Below, piece by piece: positions 22,715-36,337 of a stretch of DNA of 64,000 nt (position 1 is its first letter; each line of letters starts with the position of its first letter). A program made the translations under genes and the position numbers. The DNA is from Xenopus tropicalis (Eukaryota; Chordata; Amphibia; Anura; Pipidae): assembly GCF_000004195.4 (NCBI RefSeq), contig NC_030679.2, forward strand, positions 19,125,212-19,189,211, given 5' to 3'. A model generated the notes under the pieces. It was given only the letters and a program-made list of their open reading frames with translations. It did no database searches and was not told the origin of the DNA.

Positions 22715-22870
22715 GACAGTTAAGGCATGCTGGGTGCTACAGTCCAGTAACATTAGGTTTGTTTTCTCAAAGCAATATTGCTCAATAATTTTCCCAGCTC
22801 TCCAGGGCCTGAGGCTGCATTAAAATGCAAAATAATCCCCCAATGAGAATTCCAGCTGATCTGCAGAATT
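22715..22870 (+). repeat. Ancient interspersed repeat (CCAATGAGAA family)
   Basis: GCATGCTGGGTGCTACAGTC, CTCTCCAGGGCCTGAGGCTG, CATTAAAATGCAAAATAATC, CCCCAATGAGAATTCC. Closest relative is 30500-30640. Confidence 0.65.
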
Positions 22871-23880
22871 CTGGCACTTAACAAGTCTGTCCTTCATCCC
22901 CATATTTGATTCCAGTGTTATATAATGACCCCAAAATGAAACAATAATCTCTGTATGTAAGATAAGAGCAAGATGGCTGACATAGTGCTGGAAAATAATA
23001 AAGTGTTTGGCTAGTAGAATTCACATTAGCTTATTTTCACATTTTTCAGCAACTTCAATGGAGAACTAGGGGGCGCAGTGGGACCACATTAGAGTTGGGT
23101 TTAGATGTTCTTGGTGCCATTAACCCCTCATTGTTCAATGTAAAACAAACTGTTTACATGTTGAGTCATTTGACAAATGTGTCCAGAAGGCAAGTAGGTG
23201 TTTGTATGTCAGAAAGATCCGATGGAGCTGCTTGTTTGGTTAATAGTGAAATGTTCCAATCAGAGGAGCAGAAAAATAACAGCACAAATCATTTGACTGT
23301 AGGAACACAATAAGAAATTCTAGCCCAAGGAATGTTTTAAACCCAGTGTGCAAATCTGCCAACACTGCTGTTTGATGCTTTATATACACAATCCCCTTGC
23401 AATCACTGAGAGCTCAGATACTAAGAAGATACTGATATGGGCAAGTGATAAAAGTGACAACATTTGCACTAGGTTATGGCACAAATATCCAACAGCAGCA
23501 TTTCTCTAGACTTTTAGACATAATATATAAAGGGGCCATCACTAGTGGGTGCCAGGCAAGCCTCCAGGCCATTCCTGCTCCCTTGGTAAAGCTTCTCTCA
23601 CCCAACAACCCCCTTCTCTGCTCTGCTCCCCCATACTCCTGGACACTTGCAGCTGCTGATGCGGGCCTGAATTTAAGGTGGCCCTGGGTTCTAGACCCTA
23701 TAGAAATTAAAGTAAAATTACTCATTTGGAAGCAGCTGGAGAACATGTGCAAACAATAAGAGTCAAGAGTCAAAAGTTAAACAAATGAGAAGATAAAGGA
23801 GTAGTAAACAGTAGGGAGATATAGAACAAGTTAAAGAGAGATTAAAAGGAGACAAGAAGAAAAGGGGAAGGAGCAGGGAA

Positions 23881-23899
23881 GTATATATATATATATATT
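23881..23899. repeat. Short (TA)n tract
   Basis: About nine TA units, followed by a purine-rich stretch. Confidence 0.85.
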
Positions 23900-24133
23900 T
23901 GTAAATAAAAAAAATATAGGCACCCAAGGGTCATCCCACAAAACCTGCCGTCCTAGGCACAGACCCCAGGAAAAAGAAAGATAAAATAAAGTAGAGAATG
24001 AAAAAAGGAAAGACAGAAGAAAATGGCAGAGAAGATAAAAAAAACATATTGCGAGGATAATGAGAAAGCATGTTAGTGAAAAGGAAAGAAGAAATAATTG
24101 GGGTATAACAATGTATAGAGGATTTATGAAGAG

Positions 24134-24255
24134 GCTAATTCCATTCCAACAATAACTGCATCATTTTACTGTACTGAGGTTTTGTGGTGCAACCAACTCC
24201 ATTCCAACAGTGACTGCATCATTCTACTTTACTGATTTTCATTCCAACAAAGATT
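24134..24255 (+). repeat. Imperfect tandem duplication, ~60-bp period
   Basis: CCATTCCAACAATAACTGCA at about 24141 recurs as CCATTCCAACAGTGACTGCA at about 24199, each followed by TCATT.TACT.TACTGA; a third partial start, CATTCCAACAAAGATTCC, follows. Confidence 0.75.
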
Positions 24256-24683
24256 CCATGATAATACTGTATATGTCTAACAAGAGATATCAAATAAACA
24301 TAGTCTTTGGTGTTATTACAGGCTTGGGATACAATGTCAACTGTAAGACACATCCTTCCTCACTTTCCTAGAATGTTGCTATATGTTGGAAAGGGAAACC
24401 ATCAAACCATTTACAAGGGAAGGGCGCGTTGTGGTTCTAACCCAATATAAACAGAGCTGTTGATTGCTAATAAAAGACTAATCAAGAAACATCTTGCTTT
24501 ACAACAGGTATGGACTTTGCCTGCTGACAGCTATATTGTTTTCACTTAAGATTAATGTAAAGGCCTTATCCTGTGTCTCTTCTTTTTATTCCTGTTTTCA
24601 GAACCAATTCTGGGTTCTGTGGAACATCAGTGCAAATCAAGTTGCCCTTTTTCTGAAAGATTATGTTGTAAGAATCTCTATGT

Positions 24684-24950
24684 CAGGGGTCCACAACCTT
24701 TTTTACCCGTGATGCAAATTCAACTGTAAAAAAGATTTGGGAAACAACACAAGCATTAAAAAAAGTTCCTGGGGGTTCCATATTAGAGCTCTAATTGGCA
24801 GAATATCTGGTTTTTATGCAACCAAAACTTGCCCCAAGCCAGGAATTCAAAAATAAGCACCTGCTTTGAGGCCACTGGGGGCAACATCCGAGGGGTTGGG
24901 GAGCAACATGTTGCCCTGAATCCTAAACTAGGGAACCAGCAATGGACTTT
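24684..24950. mobile_element. hAT MITE, diverged relative of 11228-11534
   Basis: Starts CAGGGGTCCACAACCTTTTT and shares internal blocks with the 11.2-kb copy: GGTTTTTATGCAACCAAAAC, AAATAAGCACCTGCTTTGAG and GAGCAACATGTTGC. The right terminus is degraded and no intact 8-bp duplication is visible. Confidence 0.82.
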
Positions 24951-25286
24951 CTTTAACATTTTAGGGACAGGGAAACAGGCTAGATAATATCATTGCTCCA
25001 AAAGAAACGATGGGCAAATGACCTGCAAGGAAACTTGGATCTCATTCAAGTAATAACGCTTTGGTCACTAGAGGGCCTCATACGCTGCTTTTATATTGAT
25101 CAATTTTAGGAATCTTTTGCTCTTAAGTAATAACTTACCTTAGAGTAGACATTTTCAAAGCTAAGTGTGGCCTTTTTGCTGTCCAAGGTCTGGGCAGGTT
25201 GCTCTTAGATCATAACAAAGCCACCTGTGTATGAAAACATGGATGTAGCAGATGTTTCTCTATAGTTATAGGGACATTTGACAATG

Positions 25287-26022
25287 TTACATAGTTACAT
25301 AGGGTTGAAAAAAGACCAGAGTCCATCAAGTTCAACCCATCCAAGTAAACCCAACACACACAACCCACACCTACCAATCTATACACTCACATACATAAAC
25401 TATAAATACAATCACTAGTACTAACTGTAGATATTAGTATCACAATAGCCTTGGATATTCTGATTGTTCAAGAACTCATCCAGGCCCCTATTAAAGGCAT
25501 TAACAGAATCTGCCATTACCACATCACTAGGAAGGGCATTCCACAACCTCACTGCCCTCACCGTGAAAAACCCCTACGCTGCTTCAAATGGAAACTCCGT
25601 TCCTCTAATCTAAAGGGGGGGCCTCTGGTGCGTTGATCGTTTTTATGGGAAAAAAGAACATCCCCCATCTGCCTATAATCCCCTCTAATGTACTTGTACA
25701 GAGTAATTATGTCCCCTTGCAAGTGCCTCTTTTCCAGAGAAAACAACCCCAACCTCGACAGTCTCACCTCATAGTTTAAATCTTCCATCCCCTTAACCAG
25801 TTTAGTTGCACGTCTCTGCACTCTCTCCAGCTCATTAATATCCTTCTTAAGGACTGGAGCCCAAAACTGCCCCCCATACTCAAGGTGAGGCCTTACCAGG
25901 GACCTATAAAGAAGCAAAATTATGTTCTCATCCCTTGAGTCAATGCCCTTTTTTATGTAATGTAAATAAGTATTTACCCTCTCATTACGCTGCTTTAGAA
26001 ACAACCAGGGAGTTAGCCCCAC
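25287..26022 (-). mobile_element. CR1-type LINE, 3' end with 8-bp tail repeats
   Basis: Minus-strand 3' fragment of a non-LTR retrotransposon: the end of ORF2 followed by about 270 bp of 3' UTR and a tail built from ACTATGTA units (25287-25302). A second copy of the UTR and tail is at 40571-40729. The 5' edge near 26022 is an ordinary truncation point. The clade call rests on the YRSLVRPHLEY...LERVQRRATK signature of CR1-like RTs. Confidence 0.85.
25558..26022 (-). pseudogene. CR1-type LINE ORF2 C-terminal fragment
   Basis: A 154-codon open stretch carries the C-terminal part of the RT and beyond: LLYRSLVRPHLEYGGQFWAP, LERVQRRATKLVKG, RLGLFSLEKRHLQGDIITLY. It ends at a premature stop at about 25558. 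Shifting one frame restores the expected continuation FFTVRAVRLWNALPSDVV further along the minus strand (to about 25450), so a one-base indel lies in the T-run near 25568. Endonuclease and most RT motifs are absent. Confidence 0.82.
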
Positions 26023-26559
26023 AATTCAGGAAGCACTGCTATAGAGAAAGGCACTTTATTAGCCCTATTACTGTGGTTCCCAATTATTATTAGATTATTA
26101 TTATTAGTGGCTAGAATGCAATAGGAACCATTTTGCACGGTAGTTCCAAAATGTGCCATTCTGCAACCTTACCTTTTCAACAGAAGACTTGCCAGTTGGG
26201 TTGCTGTTCTGCTGTGTATGTGGCATCATTTTCACTTGGACAGTAAAGGGCTGACTGGCCTAACAGGAAACCAGTAGGTCCAGGTGTAAGAGAATGAAGA
26301 GGATTCTAGATGATAAGGTAGAGAATATAAAAAAAAGTAAAAGAGACTATGAGAATAAGGATGCTGGTTAAGTAGTGTAGACCTTTAGCCTAAGGTTTTT
26401 TGGAGGGCCACTGGCATCCTAGTTCACACCTATCTTTGCAAATTCTGCCCTTACTGTATGTGCCCCTTTACAAGTGCATACTGTAATATGTGCTAACATG
26501 ATGTATATACAGACCCACAAACTCTGGTGTTAGAGGGCCTTCTCTAATTGCCAAAGGTC

Positions 26560-26660
26560 AGTAGTTTAAACTGGGCCTATGTAGGGCTATTTGGTCTTTT
26601 GTGTACTTGAAGTGGCAGGGTCTATTTTGGATCTCAGTCCAGGCATGTGTATAGGCACCC
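26560..26660 (+). mobile_element. hAT-like MITE fragment
   Basis: TTGTGTACTTGAAGTGGCAG, GGTCTATTTTGGATCTCAGT parallel 51185-51235. No termini. Confidence 0.5.
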
Positions 26661-27660
26661 ATACTGAGTATAACCAGAGATGAGAAAAGGCTAGGCATCA
26701 TAGAAAGGAAGTCAGCAATGTTTAGAATGTTAATGACAGATAGGTTCAGAGGACGAAACAATGGGACGGTCATAGTCAGAAGAGGCAATGCACAATGCTC
26801 CCTGACATTTTAATGGAATTACATGAACAGAAAAAAGCTGTGGGATTTGATAGGGAAGATATGTAGAAGTTAGAGAAAAACAACAGTGCTTTAGTACAGA
26901 ATCTGATGCTGCATTAAAGGGTAACATCATAAAAACAATTAACAAAAATGTTTTGCATAACAAAAGAAAATGTAATTTTCAACAATTTTCCTAAACACAT
27001 TTATTATAAAAGTTCAGTGGTTTTAAATTTAAAAAGTAGTCAGCCCTTCTCCAGCAAAGATTTCAATTCCCAGCACTCTAGTTATGTGATTATTGGGGGT
27101 GGAGTCTCCCTGGGGTTGCCTCCTTTCCTATACTTTCTTACTGACCTGCAGGGGGAAGGCGCCAATTGGGGATGTCATGGGGGCAGATCACTGATGTCAC
27201 AGGGCAGGGAATGGGAGGTGCTGTGATGTCAATTGGGAGGAATGGGGAGAGTCAGGGAATGAAAACTGTGAGAGAGGTAAATAATAATAACTCCACAGTC
27301 TGAACTGAAAAAGTCCACTCGAGAAAAGTCACAGAAAAGTCATGAAGATCCCGAATTTTTCAACTTTTTTGAACTGTCACACAAAAAAAACAGGTTCAAA
27401 AATCCTCTGAACTTTCAAAGCAAAAGAAGGATCTTCCAGGAAAGGGAAGGGCCATTGACTTCTACCTGATTTTGGCAAGTTTTAGCTGGAAAATTGGATT
27501 TTTAGCCATTTGGACGCATAGTAAATCTTGAAAAAGTTGCAATTTTTCTGACGGTTAGTAAATGGCCCCTGTAGAAAACGTATTTTAAGACACTAGTAAA
27601 GACTTATTATTATTATTATTGTACATTTAGAATATTATTAATTAATAAAAATATTAAAAG

Positions 27661-28620
27661 AATGTCGCTGTCTAGGAGTCACATTTGAGTCTTCCCTCTC
27701 ATTCATTCCCGACATTCAAACACTCACTAAATCCTGTTGCTTTCGCTTCCAAAACATCTTGCGCTTCCTCACACATGAGACCACCAAAATTCTCATCCAC
27801 GCCCTTGTCATATCTCGTTTAGACTACTGTAACTCACTGCTTAATGGGCTACCACTGCCTAAACTGACTCCACTCCAATCCATCATGAAAGTGCTTCCAG
27901 ACAACTTCCCTCCGGCTTCACAAGTGCCGCCTCTCTCTGTCAGTCCCTGTACTTTATCTGTCATGTACAGGATTCAATTTAAGGTTTTTGTACTTACCTA
28001 CAAATCACTCACCCGTGCCGCACAACTCTATATAACCACCCTAATCCCCAAGTACACCCCCAGATGTAACCTTTGCTCTGCATATGACCTGCTTCTCTGC
28101 TCCTCACTCATTGCTTCATCTCAATCTCTCATCCAGGACTTCTCACATGCTGCCCCCATCCTATGGAACTCTTTGCCTCGTCCCATTAGACACACAGAGT
28201 CTCCAGGCTTATAAACAGTCACTTAACAGTTTTCATTAAAGCCTATAATCTAAGCCCTCAGCAACTTGGTTACCCACTGAACACCCCTACTCTTTGTTTA
28301 CACGTTCATTAACCACTAATATTCTCCTCTTACTCTGCACTTGCCATCAGTATACAAACCAACAGGAACTATACTGCCACACTGGTTACCCTGACCTTAT
28401 GTCTTAATCACCCTCCCTCATAGAATGTAAGCTCTTGCGAGCAAGGCCGTCCCTCTTTTGTCTCCTAACAATATCCAAACATAACTGTGAATCATTCTGG
28501 GGGAATAGTTTGTATGTATTTGTTAAATATTTGGTCTTGTATTTATAAGCCTTTACTCTCTAAACGCTGCACAAAATGATGTATATATATATATATATAT
28601 ATAAAAAAAAAATAATAATA
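27661..28620 (+). mobile_element. L2-type LINE, 3' end
   Basis: Plus-strand 3' fragment of an L2-like non-LTR element. It begins inside the RT, runs through the ORF2 end, and finishes with the usual L2 tail (GAATGTAAGCTCTTGCGAGC near 28424, then a CTGCACAAAATGATG block) and an AT/AATA-rich terminus (28580-28620). Further copies of the tail are at 4941-5095 and 21424-21541. Confidence 0.83.
27672..28214 (+). pseudogene. L2-type LINE ORF2 C-terminal fragment
   Basis: The frame is open from 27672 to 28214 and gives LGVTFESSLSF, TKILIHALVISRLDYCNSLLNGLP, YRIQFKVFVLTYKSL and HAAPILWNSLP, the standard order of the end of an L2/Rex1-like RT and its C-terminal region. The stretch between QSIMK and YRIQFK is shorter and more diverged than usual, consistent with an internal deletion. 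There is no start codon belonging to a full protein; the Met at 27759 is internal. Confidence 0.8.
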
Positions 28621-30499
28621 TTAATTACAGGGTCCCTTTAAATAATAAATAAAATGATTAGGATATCTGTAATAATGAGATAAGTATTTCTTATACCTGC
28701 CTATAAATGCCATGGCTTATGAGAAGGTATATAAGAAATACAGTATAACACTGAGAGGGCAGCAAGTCAACTGCAGGAAACCAGGGAAAAACCAATAGTA
28801 TGAATATACAGACAGGCACATAATAGACTCCCACCTCAGAAAAGCCACTGTTAAACAATGCAAAGAGCAATTATTCCCCTAATTATACCTTTCAATAAAA
28901 GAAATGTCACTTGTCAGTTAGAGAAGGAACATTATTCCTCAGCTCCTACAAAAGAACATATTTCACTTTTAATCCAGCTGGGAAAAAAAATATGTTTCTA
29001 TAATATTTTTAGCTCCTCTTTCATGTGAGAGTCAATGTATGAAAGCTCTTCAACTCTCTTGTGCATCATTTCTTTTAAACATATATCACTTTTATATCCC
29101 CCTTAACCTTTCAGCTGGTCTACAATAACTATGATGCACACATTATCTTGCAATAACAAACATTCAAATTCTAAAATGTGGCTAGCGAGGGAACACCTCT
29201 TAAAATTAAAATATACCCCCTCATTCAGTTGGGCTTATGTAGAAAATGCTATACAACTGAAAAGAATCCTTGATAGTCTGTCTGTGCTTTCTGGGACTAT
29301 TTCCAAATAGGGTTGAAGTAGTTGAACCTGGACAAAGGTTGCGGGCTAATGATTTTTTAGGGTGAGGCAGTGACGTCGGTGCTAGGTGCAATGAGATTTC
29401 ACCCAGAGTTGTCAAGAACATGGTTCTTGCAATACTGAGACACAATTGGAGTGTTGTTTTAAACCAGACAGCCCCATGAAAAACTGGGCTGTTCGGTGAC
29501 AGGTGGCAATCTCTAACGCCGCCTTCTATAAAAATAGAGGGACTTCAAATCTGAAATCTGAATGGTTATGGCTGCCTTGGTATATGCCTAAGAAGATTCT
29601 AATGCCTTGATTGGGCAAAAGTTTCACAGACAAAAAACAGCTATTTAAAGGCATTTACACCACAAACCCAAATGGGTGGAAATTTGCCATTTAGTATGTC
29701 TACCCAAAATATATAAATCATAATGACAAGAAGTTAAAGGTTAAATTGTTACATTTTAGGCTGAGAACTGAAAATCGGGGATTGGGTCATACAAAAGAAA
29801 ACATTTGCCGGTTCTCAGTTTGTACACGTCGCCGTGTCTAAGTTTTTACTGAATGTCTTTCTCTGACTGGGTGTATTTACACGGTGAGCTGGGCGAATTT
29901 ACAGGGAAGCTGGCAACTGTAAAGTGAGGGAAAAGAGCCAGTTCTTGAAGTAAAAATAATCATGAATAAAGCAATTTGTCAGCAGCTCAGACTGGTTTGT
30001 GGATGAGTTAAAGGGGGGCCCAAGATGTTCTGGGTCACAAACAAGCTCAGTGTTTATGCAGTCTGGGTATTAGGAAAACCTTACTGTGAGGTATCTGTTC
30101 CTCCATGAATGTCCCCTCCAGTGTTTTGCTTGACTCATGAGGTAACGATGAGATAATAATGTCAGACAATCCTGGAAAAGATTACAAAGATAACAAGCTT
30201 TTTATTCCTGCTGAATAAATATGCATACTGTACTGTACACATTGGAGAGAGGGGAACTTGACATTTGAAAAGAGATGTTTCATTTGGCTGGAATAGAAAA
30301 TGTGGTGACCTTCCCTACAAGTGTGTGTAAAAGTGCTCCATCCCAGACAAATAAAGATACTTTTAGTGATACATCATTCACGGAAATGTACCAAACTAAG
30401 TCCTGAAAGGGCACATCAAATGGGATTTAAATACTGTTGCTTAACCACTCTTAACTACTGGATTACAAACCCCAGGATAAGAACATACTATTAAGGGTT

Positions 30500-30640
30500 T
30501 AAGCATGCTGGGAGCTGTAGTCCAGCAACATCAGGGTTGTATTCTTAAAGCACTTTTACTCAATACAACTTTCCTCCAGGGCCAGAGGCTGCATTAAAAT
30601 GCTAAATAATCCTCCAATGAGAAGTCCTAGGGACTCTTGA
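30500..30640 (+). repeat. Ancient interspersed repeat (CCAATGAGAA family)
   Basis: GCATGCTGGGAGCTGTAGTC, CTCCAGGGCCAGAGGCTGCA, TTAAAATGCTAAATAATCCT, CCAATGAGAAGTCC. Confidence 0.65.
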
Positions 30641-31156
30641 GAGTTGGGGAGAAGTGTTATGAACTGTTAATGGCTGAATTAACTTAAGGAATCTCTTTAC
30701 AGAGAGGGAGGACTTGTAGTTGAACTTTAGAATAGAAAAAAGAGCAGGTCCATGCAGATAATTCATTTCTCAGTGGTTCACACAGTTCCCAATATAGAAA
30801 AAAAATACAGTACAAGGCTTTCCAGGCCACTTGGTCCTCACCTGCTGCCTACCTTTCTGATACTTGCCGCTCAATTAGATCTAATGACTCCCAGATTCTG
30901 GTACAGGATAAGGCTTGTTTTAGGGGTGTCCATTCTGCAGTAGGACCATCCTAGCCCTAGCTCCCTGCAAAGCATCAATGAGGTGTTGACTTCTTGATAG
31001 AGCATCAGCTGCTCGGCTATATAACATGGTACAGGGAATTGTTTCTACATAATGATAAAATGCACTATACCTGACATTCTTTAACTTTGCGGCTGAAGGT
31101 CTCTATGGACCAAACCACACCATTCAGGAACTGCTTCTCTCAACCTGAAATCAGTA

Positions 31157-31215
31157 ATATCATAGCAAGATTATCCCTATGAAGTGATATCATAGCATTA
31201 TTATCTCTATGAAAA
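31157..31215 (+). repeat. 30-bp direct duplication
   Basis: ATATCATAGCAAGATTATCC at 31157 recurs as ATATCATAGCATTATTATCT at 31187, both followed by CTATGAA. Confidence 0.75.
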
Positions 31216-32394
31216 TAGATTTGGGCCTCATTCTGGACTTATTGGCACAATAAGACTACTGCTCATCAGACTTACCCCATAACTCCATGTGGCAGCACCC
31301 AAGTGGCAATTATAACTACTGGCTCAATTTCCCAGCATCTCCTTGAGCAAGGTCTGTCAAACCCACCACACCCGAATGTGCATTCATTGTTGCTACATGC
31401 ATTCCAATAGTACATACATTGTAGGATAAATGCAGTGATAATTTTACCTCCTAGACCACATGGCAGGATAATTTTTGTTCCATGTCTAATACCCCCATCC
31501 TGTGTGTTCCAGGAAACTTACTGGTGTTGGCTTAGCCTTATACTATAAGTCTATATTAAAATCAGATAGAGTAGCCAGGCTAGACTGGGGGCATACTGGA
31601 AGGAAGGAACTAAAATATAATAGTTGAAGTCCCAGCTTCTTGCATTGCCATAGGATACTGTGCCGACCTAAAGAAAAAAAATAAAAAGAAGGCAAGTAAC
31701 TCAGTGTTTTCTCAGCAACAAGTAAACAGATACAGGGTCAATTGTTTTTCAGATATAGGGCTAATTTATGAAAAAAAATATGGAGATTCATGCACCTACC
31801 CCAGCGCAGCCAGTATAATTTGTCTTGAATCATGTCATCTACGTGGGTTTATTGCACTGGATAAATATCATGTTTTGATTGGCTTCTGGTAATAGCAAGG
31901 TTTTATATAAACTGAAATACAAAATTCAATTAACTGGAAATGTTTTACTGTACTTGCTGTTTTTTCCCAAGTCCTATTTATTCAAATTGGGTTCCATGGG
32001 TTTATTGTCAGGAATATAAACACTCGCTAAACATGATTGACTCCACAGGGATTTGTTTTATGTTTGGAAGCAAATTATCAGGGACACCAGACGAATGAAA
32101 GACAAATTTAATTACTCAAATTGCTTTGGAATTTAGAATTCTAAATGACTAAATTTGGTTAACGTACTGGGTGCTTTCACTGACGCTCTAGAATCTTTAG
32201 GGCACAACACTTGCTGCCAAAAGTGAGACTATGTGCCTGGTTTGCCCAGGTCTGTTCACCTATAGCAACCAAACAAGCCAACCAACTAAATGCTAATTGC
32301 CGATTGGTTGCTGTGGAATAACTAGACTAGAAGCAAATGTGTTACCTTTTATTATATTTCGATAATTTATTATACTTACTATTACAATTGTCTA

Positions 32395-32450
32395 ATAACA
32401 GATAACTAATTAACTATAACTAACTATAATATACTAACTAACTAACTTAA
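32395..32450. repeat. ACTA-rich low-complexity stretch
   Basis: Repeated TAACTA / ACTAACTA motifs without strict periodicity. Confidence 0.7.
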
Positions 32451-34534
32451 ATAGACTTTCAAGAGGTAATGCTTAAAAGGGAAGTAAACCCTCCAAAAAA
32501 CCCACCAATTGCATTCCCCTTCTCTCTATAGAAGGCAGACTACAAAAATGTTCATGGACTACAACTCCCAGCACACTCTAACATTTTATAAAAAGCATAT
32601 GGTGGGAATGTTTTTGCCCACTTTAAAGAAGAACTAAACTCCCCACCTTTCAGTTTTAACTCTTAGCATCTGTGCATATTACACCCTACACAAATGCATC
32701 TCTGGCACGGGAAGCCCAAGGCTGGACCCCATTGCCTTACAGAGTATATGCTCCTTAAACCAGATGTGATGTAGCCAAAAAAGACCACCTATCCCCTGTA
32801 CAACTTTTCATGTAGAAAAAGTTTGGGTGGGGGCTGAGACCCCATTGGCTTGGGTAGCAGCGGACCCTAATACAGCTCTTGGCAGAAGGTCCTATAGTAG
32901 CAAGCACACAGTTTTCCATACCTATGGGACAAAAATGCAGTAGTTCAGGAAATTAAATAAACTTTCTTTTTCTTTTTTCTTTTTTTTATTCTAGTGGTCC
33001 TCTTTTTCTATTGAAAAGCATATTCATTGACTATAAACAAGGAGGGAGTTCAGTCAGGGAATGTGGAAAAACATCCATATGTGGTTTGCATGTAAGAGAT
33101 CAGAGAAAACCACATGCTATGTTACAGCAACCAACTTCTCATTCATTATAAGGTGCGAGTCTGTTTTCTGTGAAAGATCTTACCAGCCTTAACCTGCAAG
33201 GGGAATGTTAACAGCAGGGTATGCCAGTGTGTGTTCCATAGCAGCCAGCTTCCTCTGTCATAACACAAATGTCTTTATTTCTACAGGTTTTTAGCATAAA
33301 GAACTGAGCTTTACACAGAGACCTTACAAAACCAACACAGAGAGATGCCAAAAGAAAATGCATCTATATTACTGGGAAAAAAACAGGTTTATTGGGGACA
33401 AATACCCTACCTAAAATGTACCTACTTGCACCCCCTAGCTCTCCAATGTAACCAGCAAAAATATAATTTCATATGCAAAAAGATTCTCCAGTGAGACTGC
33501 TAGAACACATTTAATGTGCAAGGCATAAAGGATCCTGGCTGAAGATCCACTTTCACTGATTGGGCTCCTGGCCCGGAAGAGCCAGGAAGTTTATATGGTG
33601 GCAAAACTGCTTGAGGAATTCATCTGTTATGCTGGTGGATTATAACACCCAACATGACTTTTCCATTGGTGATATGCTGGAGGAAGCTGGGAGTTGATGT
33701 TCTACATGGGGCAGTTTGGAATGTATATGTCCCCTTCTTTAGGTTACCAGGCAAAAAGCATGCATTATTAGATGCCATACCAAACTAATATTTGTGTATG
33801 TGTATATGTGTGTATGTAACAACATCTCAGCATACCTGTTCCAGAAGTCTGTAGGTAATGCCTGCTGAAAGACAAAAACATAATGTCCTAGTATTTAACC
33901 CTCCTTGCCCCACCCATATTACTTAAAGGAAGGAATATTCATACTTTTTAGTGTCACTCACAAAACTCACTCCAATGGTTGACACTGTAAAAAAAAAGGT
34001 CCAAGAACACTCTGCATTTGCATTTTAGGCATAGCTATGCTCTGCACCTTGCGGCGGATTGAAAATAAGATGCAAGCTGGGGGAAAAGGCAGTTCTTTAA
34101 TAACACCCAACTTAGTGGGGGGAGGTATGGGTGACACCTACATGATTATCCAAGTCCATCCCTTATGCAAGGCTGTATTTATTTAGCTCCATGCTGGTTC
34201 CCAAGGACCAGTGCCATGTCAGGGAGAGGGTCCGTATAGCATATACCCTGCATCACTGTTTGTAAAGGAGCCCTGTAATATCTGTCCAACAATAGAGAAT
34301 AATATGCTAGATACAAAGTGAAAAGGTACAGACTTACCCATCCAGCAAGACAAACCTGTGCCTTTGATAGAGCACTTCCTTCCCATAGATCTTCTTTTTC
34401 TTTACATCCAACTCTTCAACTTACTGTCCCGTGGTTTTTTTTAGAAATGGGCTGATTTATACTCAGTGGACTATAATGGTTGTAGAAGAGGACCACATCA
34501 ATGGGCTAATTCACACTAGTTCCTGCCCCAGAGG

Positions 34535-34650
34535 AGCTTACAGTCTAATGTACTTGTCACATACACACCATGTGGTCAGTTTTTTGCGGAACAAACTGAC
34601 CTGCCTGTAAATTTTTGGAGTGTGGGAGGAAACCCACCTCATACTCACAT
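34535..34650 (+). repeat. Widespread vertebrate interspersed motif (GTGTGGGAGGAAACC block)
   Basis: GAGGAGCTTACAGTCTAATG, then CCTGCCTGTAAATTTTTGGA and GTGTGGGAGGAAACCCACC match a block found in many fish and frog repeats. I recognise the motif but not its parent element. Confidence 0.55.
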
Positions 34651-35369
34651 AGCAGCTAGAATAGCTTTTCAATATACATCTTCCTGTATTAGATGACACC
34701 ATATTTTGCTGGTTCCCGAAGAAACTTCTGTGTGTTTCAACATACATGTAAATTGGCCTTTGTAACTACTGTTGAGACCACTAGACATAAAATCTATTAT
34801 CCAGCTGCTTTCTTCAATCCCTTGTTTTTGTTTATTGCCTTGTTGAATTATTTAAAATTATTTGAAATAAATCCTTTGAATATCTTTACTTTTACCAACC
34901 ATTGCATATTTTTTTTAACCCCATGGGGCATCAATAATATTACATATTTTCTAGCACACAGAAGAGGCAGGGTCTGTCTTTCAGGTTGCTTGAGGCATAT
35001 TTTGTAGCATACATGGTCAAACCACATGATTATTTTGTAAACAATATCCTTTTTTTGTGTCCTGTAGCAGTTTTTTGAACATTTGGGTTGGAGATACGAT
35101 GTGGTCCCACATTTAGTTCATAAAAAGGTCAGAAATAGCAACAAATTGTTGTACCACCAGCAATTGTGCGATCACTCCATACTGTTTCCTAGTTTGCCTT
35201 ATACGACCCAAGGAGTGTGACAATCCAACATTCATAGAAACCTAAGGACCTTTAATGTTAAAAGGGAAAGAGTTTATTATGTTATTAACATTCACAGCTT
35301 TCTATTGATACTTCTTTTAACAAATACCACTATCATTTAGCCCACAATCTTGAAAGCCTAAAGCTGGAG

Positions 35370-35905
35370 TTAAAGGAGAACTAAAGCTTAACTAAAGAAG
35401 TAGGCTGTAAATACTGTACCAGCCCAAGGCAACCACATGCCTTTAGCAGGGAAGATCTGTGCCCCCAAAGATGCCCCAGTAGCTTCCCATCTACTTTTCT
35501 GCTGATTCACTGTACATGCTCTGTGCTGCTGTCACTTACCTGAGCTTAGGGGCCGACTCCCAATATACTGTATATATATAGAATATAAATGTCCCAATAT
35601 AAAGCTGATTAGTAATTAATGTATACATACATATAATTACTACATGGCAGCTCCAAAACCAGTGCAATGAGCATCAGAATTTAATAACCAGCCCTGTAGA
35701 ATTAGCTTATATGACAGGCCAACCTCATTTTCTGATTGATAATTTATGATGACGCCTAAGATCAGCTTCTCAATAGCTGATCAGAGCCCACTGTGCATGT
35801 GAGTGTTGCAGACGCTTTCCAAGACCCCCTGTGACACATTTGAAGTCCAGGATCACTGCTGCTATTGAGATGCTGAAACTTAAGGATGGTGCTTCTTTAA
35901 TAAAG
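35370..35905 (+). mobile_element. T2-type MITE with TTAAAGGAGAACTAAAGC end, right end lost
   Basis: Starts TTAAAGGAGAACTAAAGCTT at 35370. Internal blocks (ACCAGCCCAAGGCAACCACA, TGCCCCAGTAGCTTCCCATC, GAGCCCACTGTGCATGTGAG, GACCCCCTGTGACACATTTG) match the copies at 45574 and 52140. The expected right terminus is missing; the match fades near 35905. Confidence 0.72.
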
Positions 35906-36337
35906 TATCTACAGGAAGCCCAGTAGGTCAATAATACTTGTGTTCCACACTGAAGAGCAAGACAAAGGTAGCAAGGATATACAACATTAGTTATCACAGG
36001 TCTATCAAATCATGGAGTGGACAATAGGAGAATGGTCAATGCCTGTAACCCATTGGTCTACACAAATTTATTTTCTTCTTCCCAGTTTAAAGCCATTTGG
36101 AGTTTGATACATGCTCAATGGATTATAAAAAGAAATAAGATTAAGATGGTTGGATCCCACATTTTCTTCTGCATGTCTGTGTGTCCTGTAGACCAGATGC
36201 TTTCCCTAAAGAAACATCCAAATGTCCCATATATCCTGGATATCCCCAGGCACAGGTTGATTCATTGATAGCATAAGGGGGGCTGTCTGTACCAACATTA
36301 CTAAAAGCATTTCCTTTTGACAGTTCTAGACATATGT

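Larger units (their letters stand above)
21669..24133. other. Non-coding, mostly unique
   Basis: Holds the old repeat at 22715-22870. The block near 22085-22225 is AT-rich and repeat-free. An overlapping pair of ~100-codon frames at 23445-23773 on opposite strands has no recognisable domain. Confidence 0.5.
28621..35369. other. Non-coding, mostly unique
   Basis: Contains old repeat fragments (30500, 34535) and the tandem repeat at 31157. TTAAAG-type motifs near 32474 and 32623 may be eroded T2 ends. No exon, RNA gene or complete transposon recognised. Confidence 0.5.
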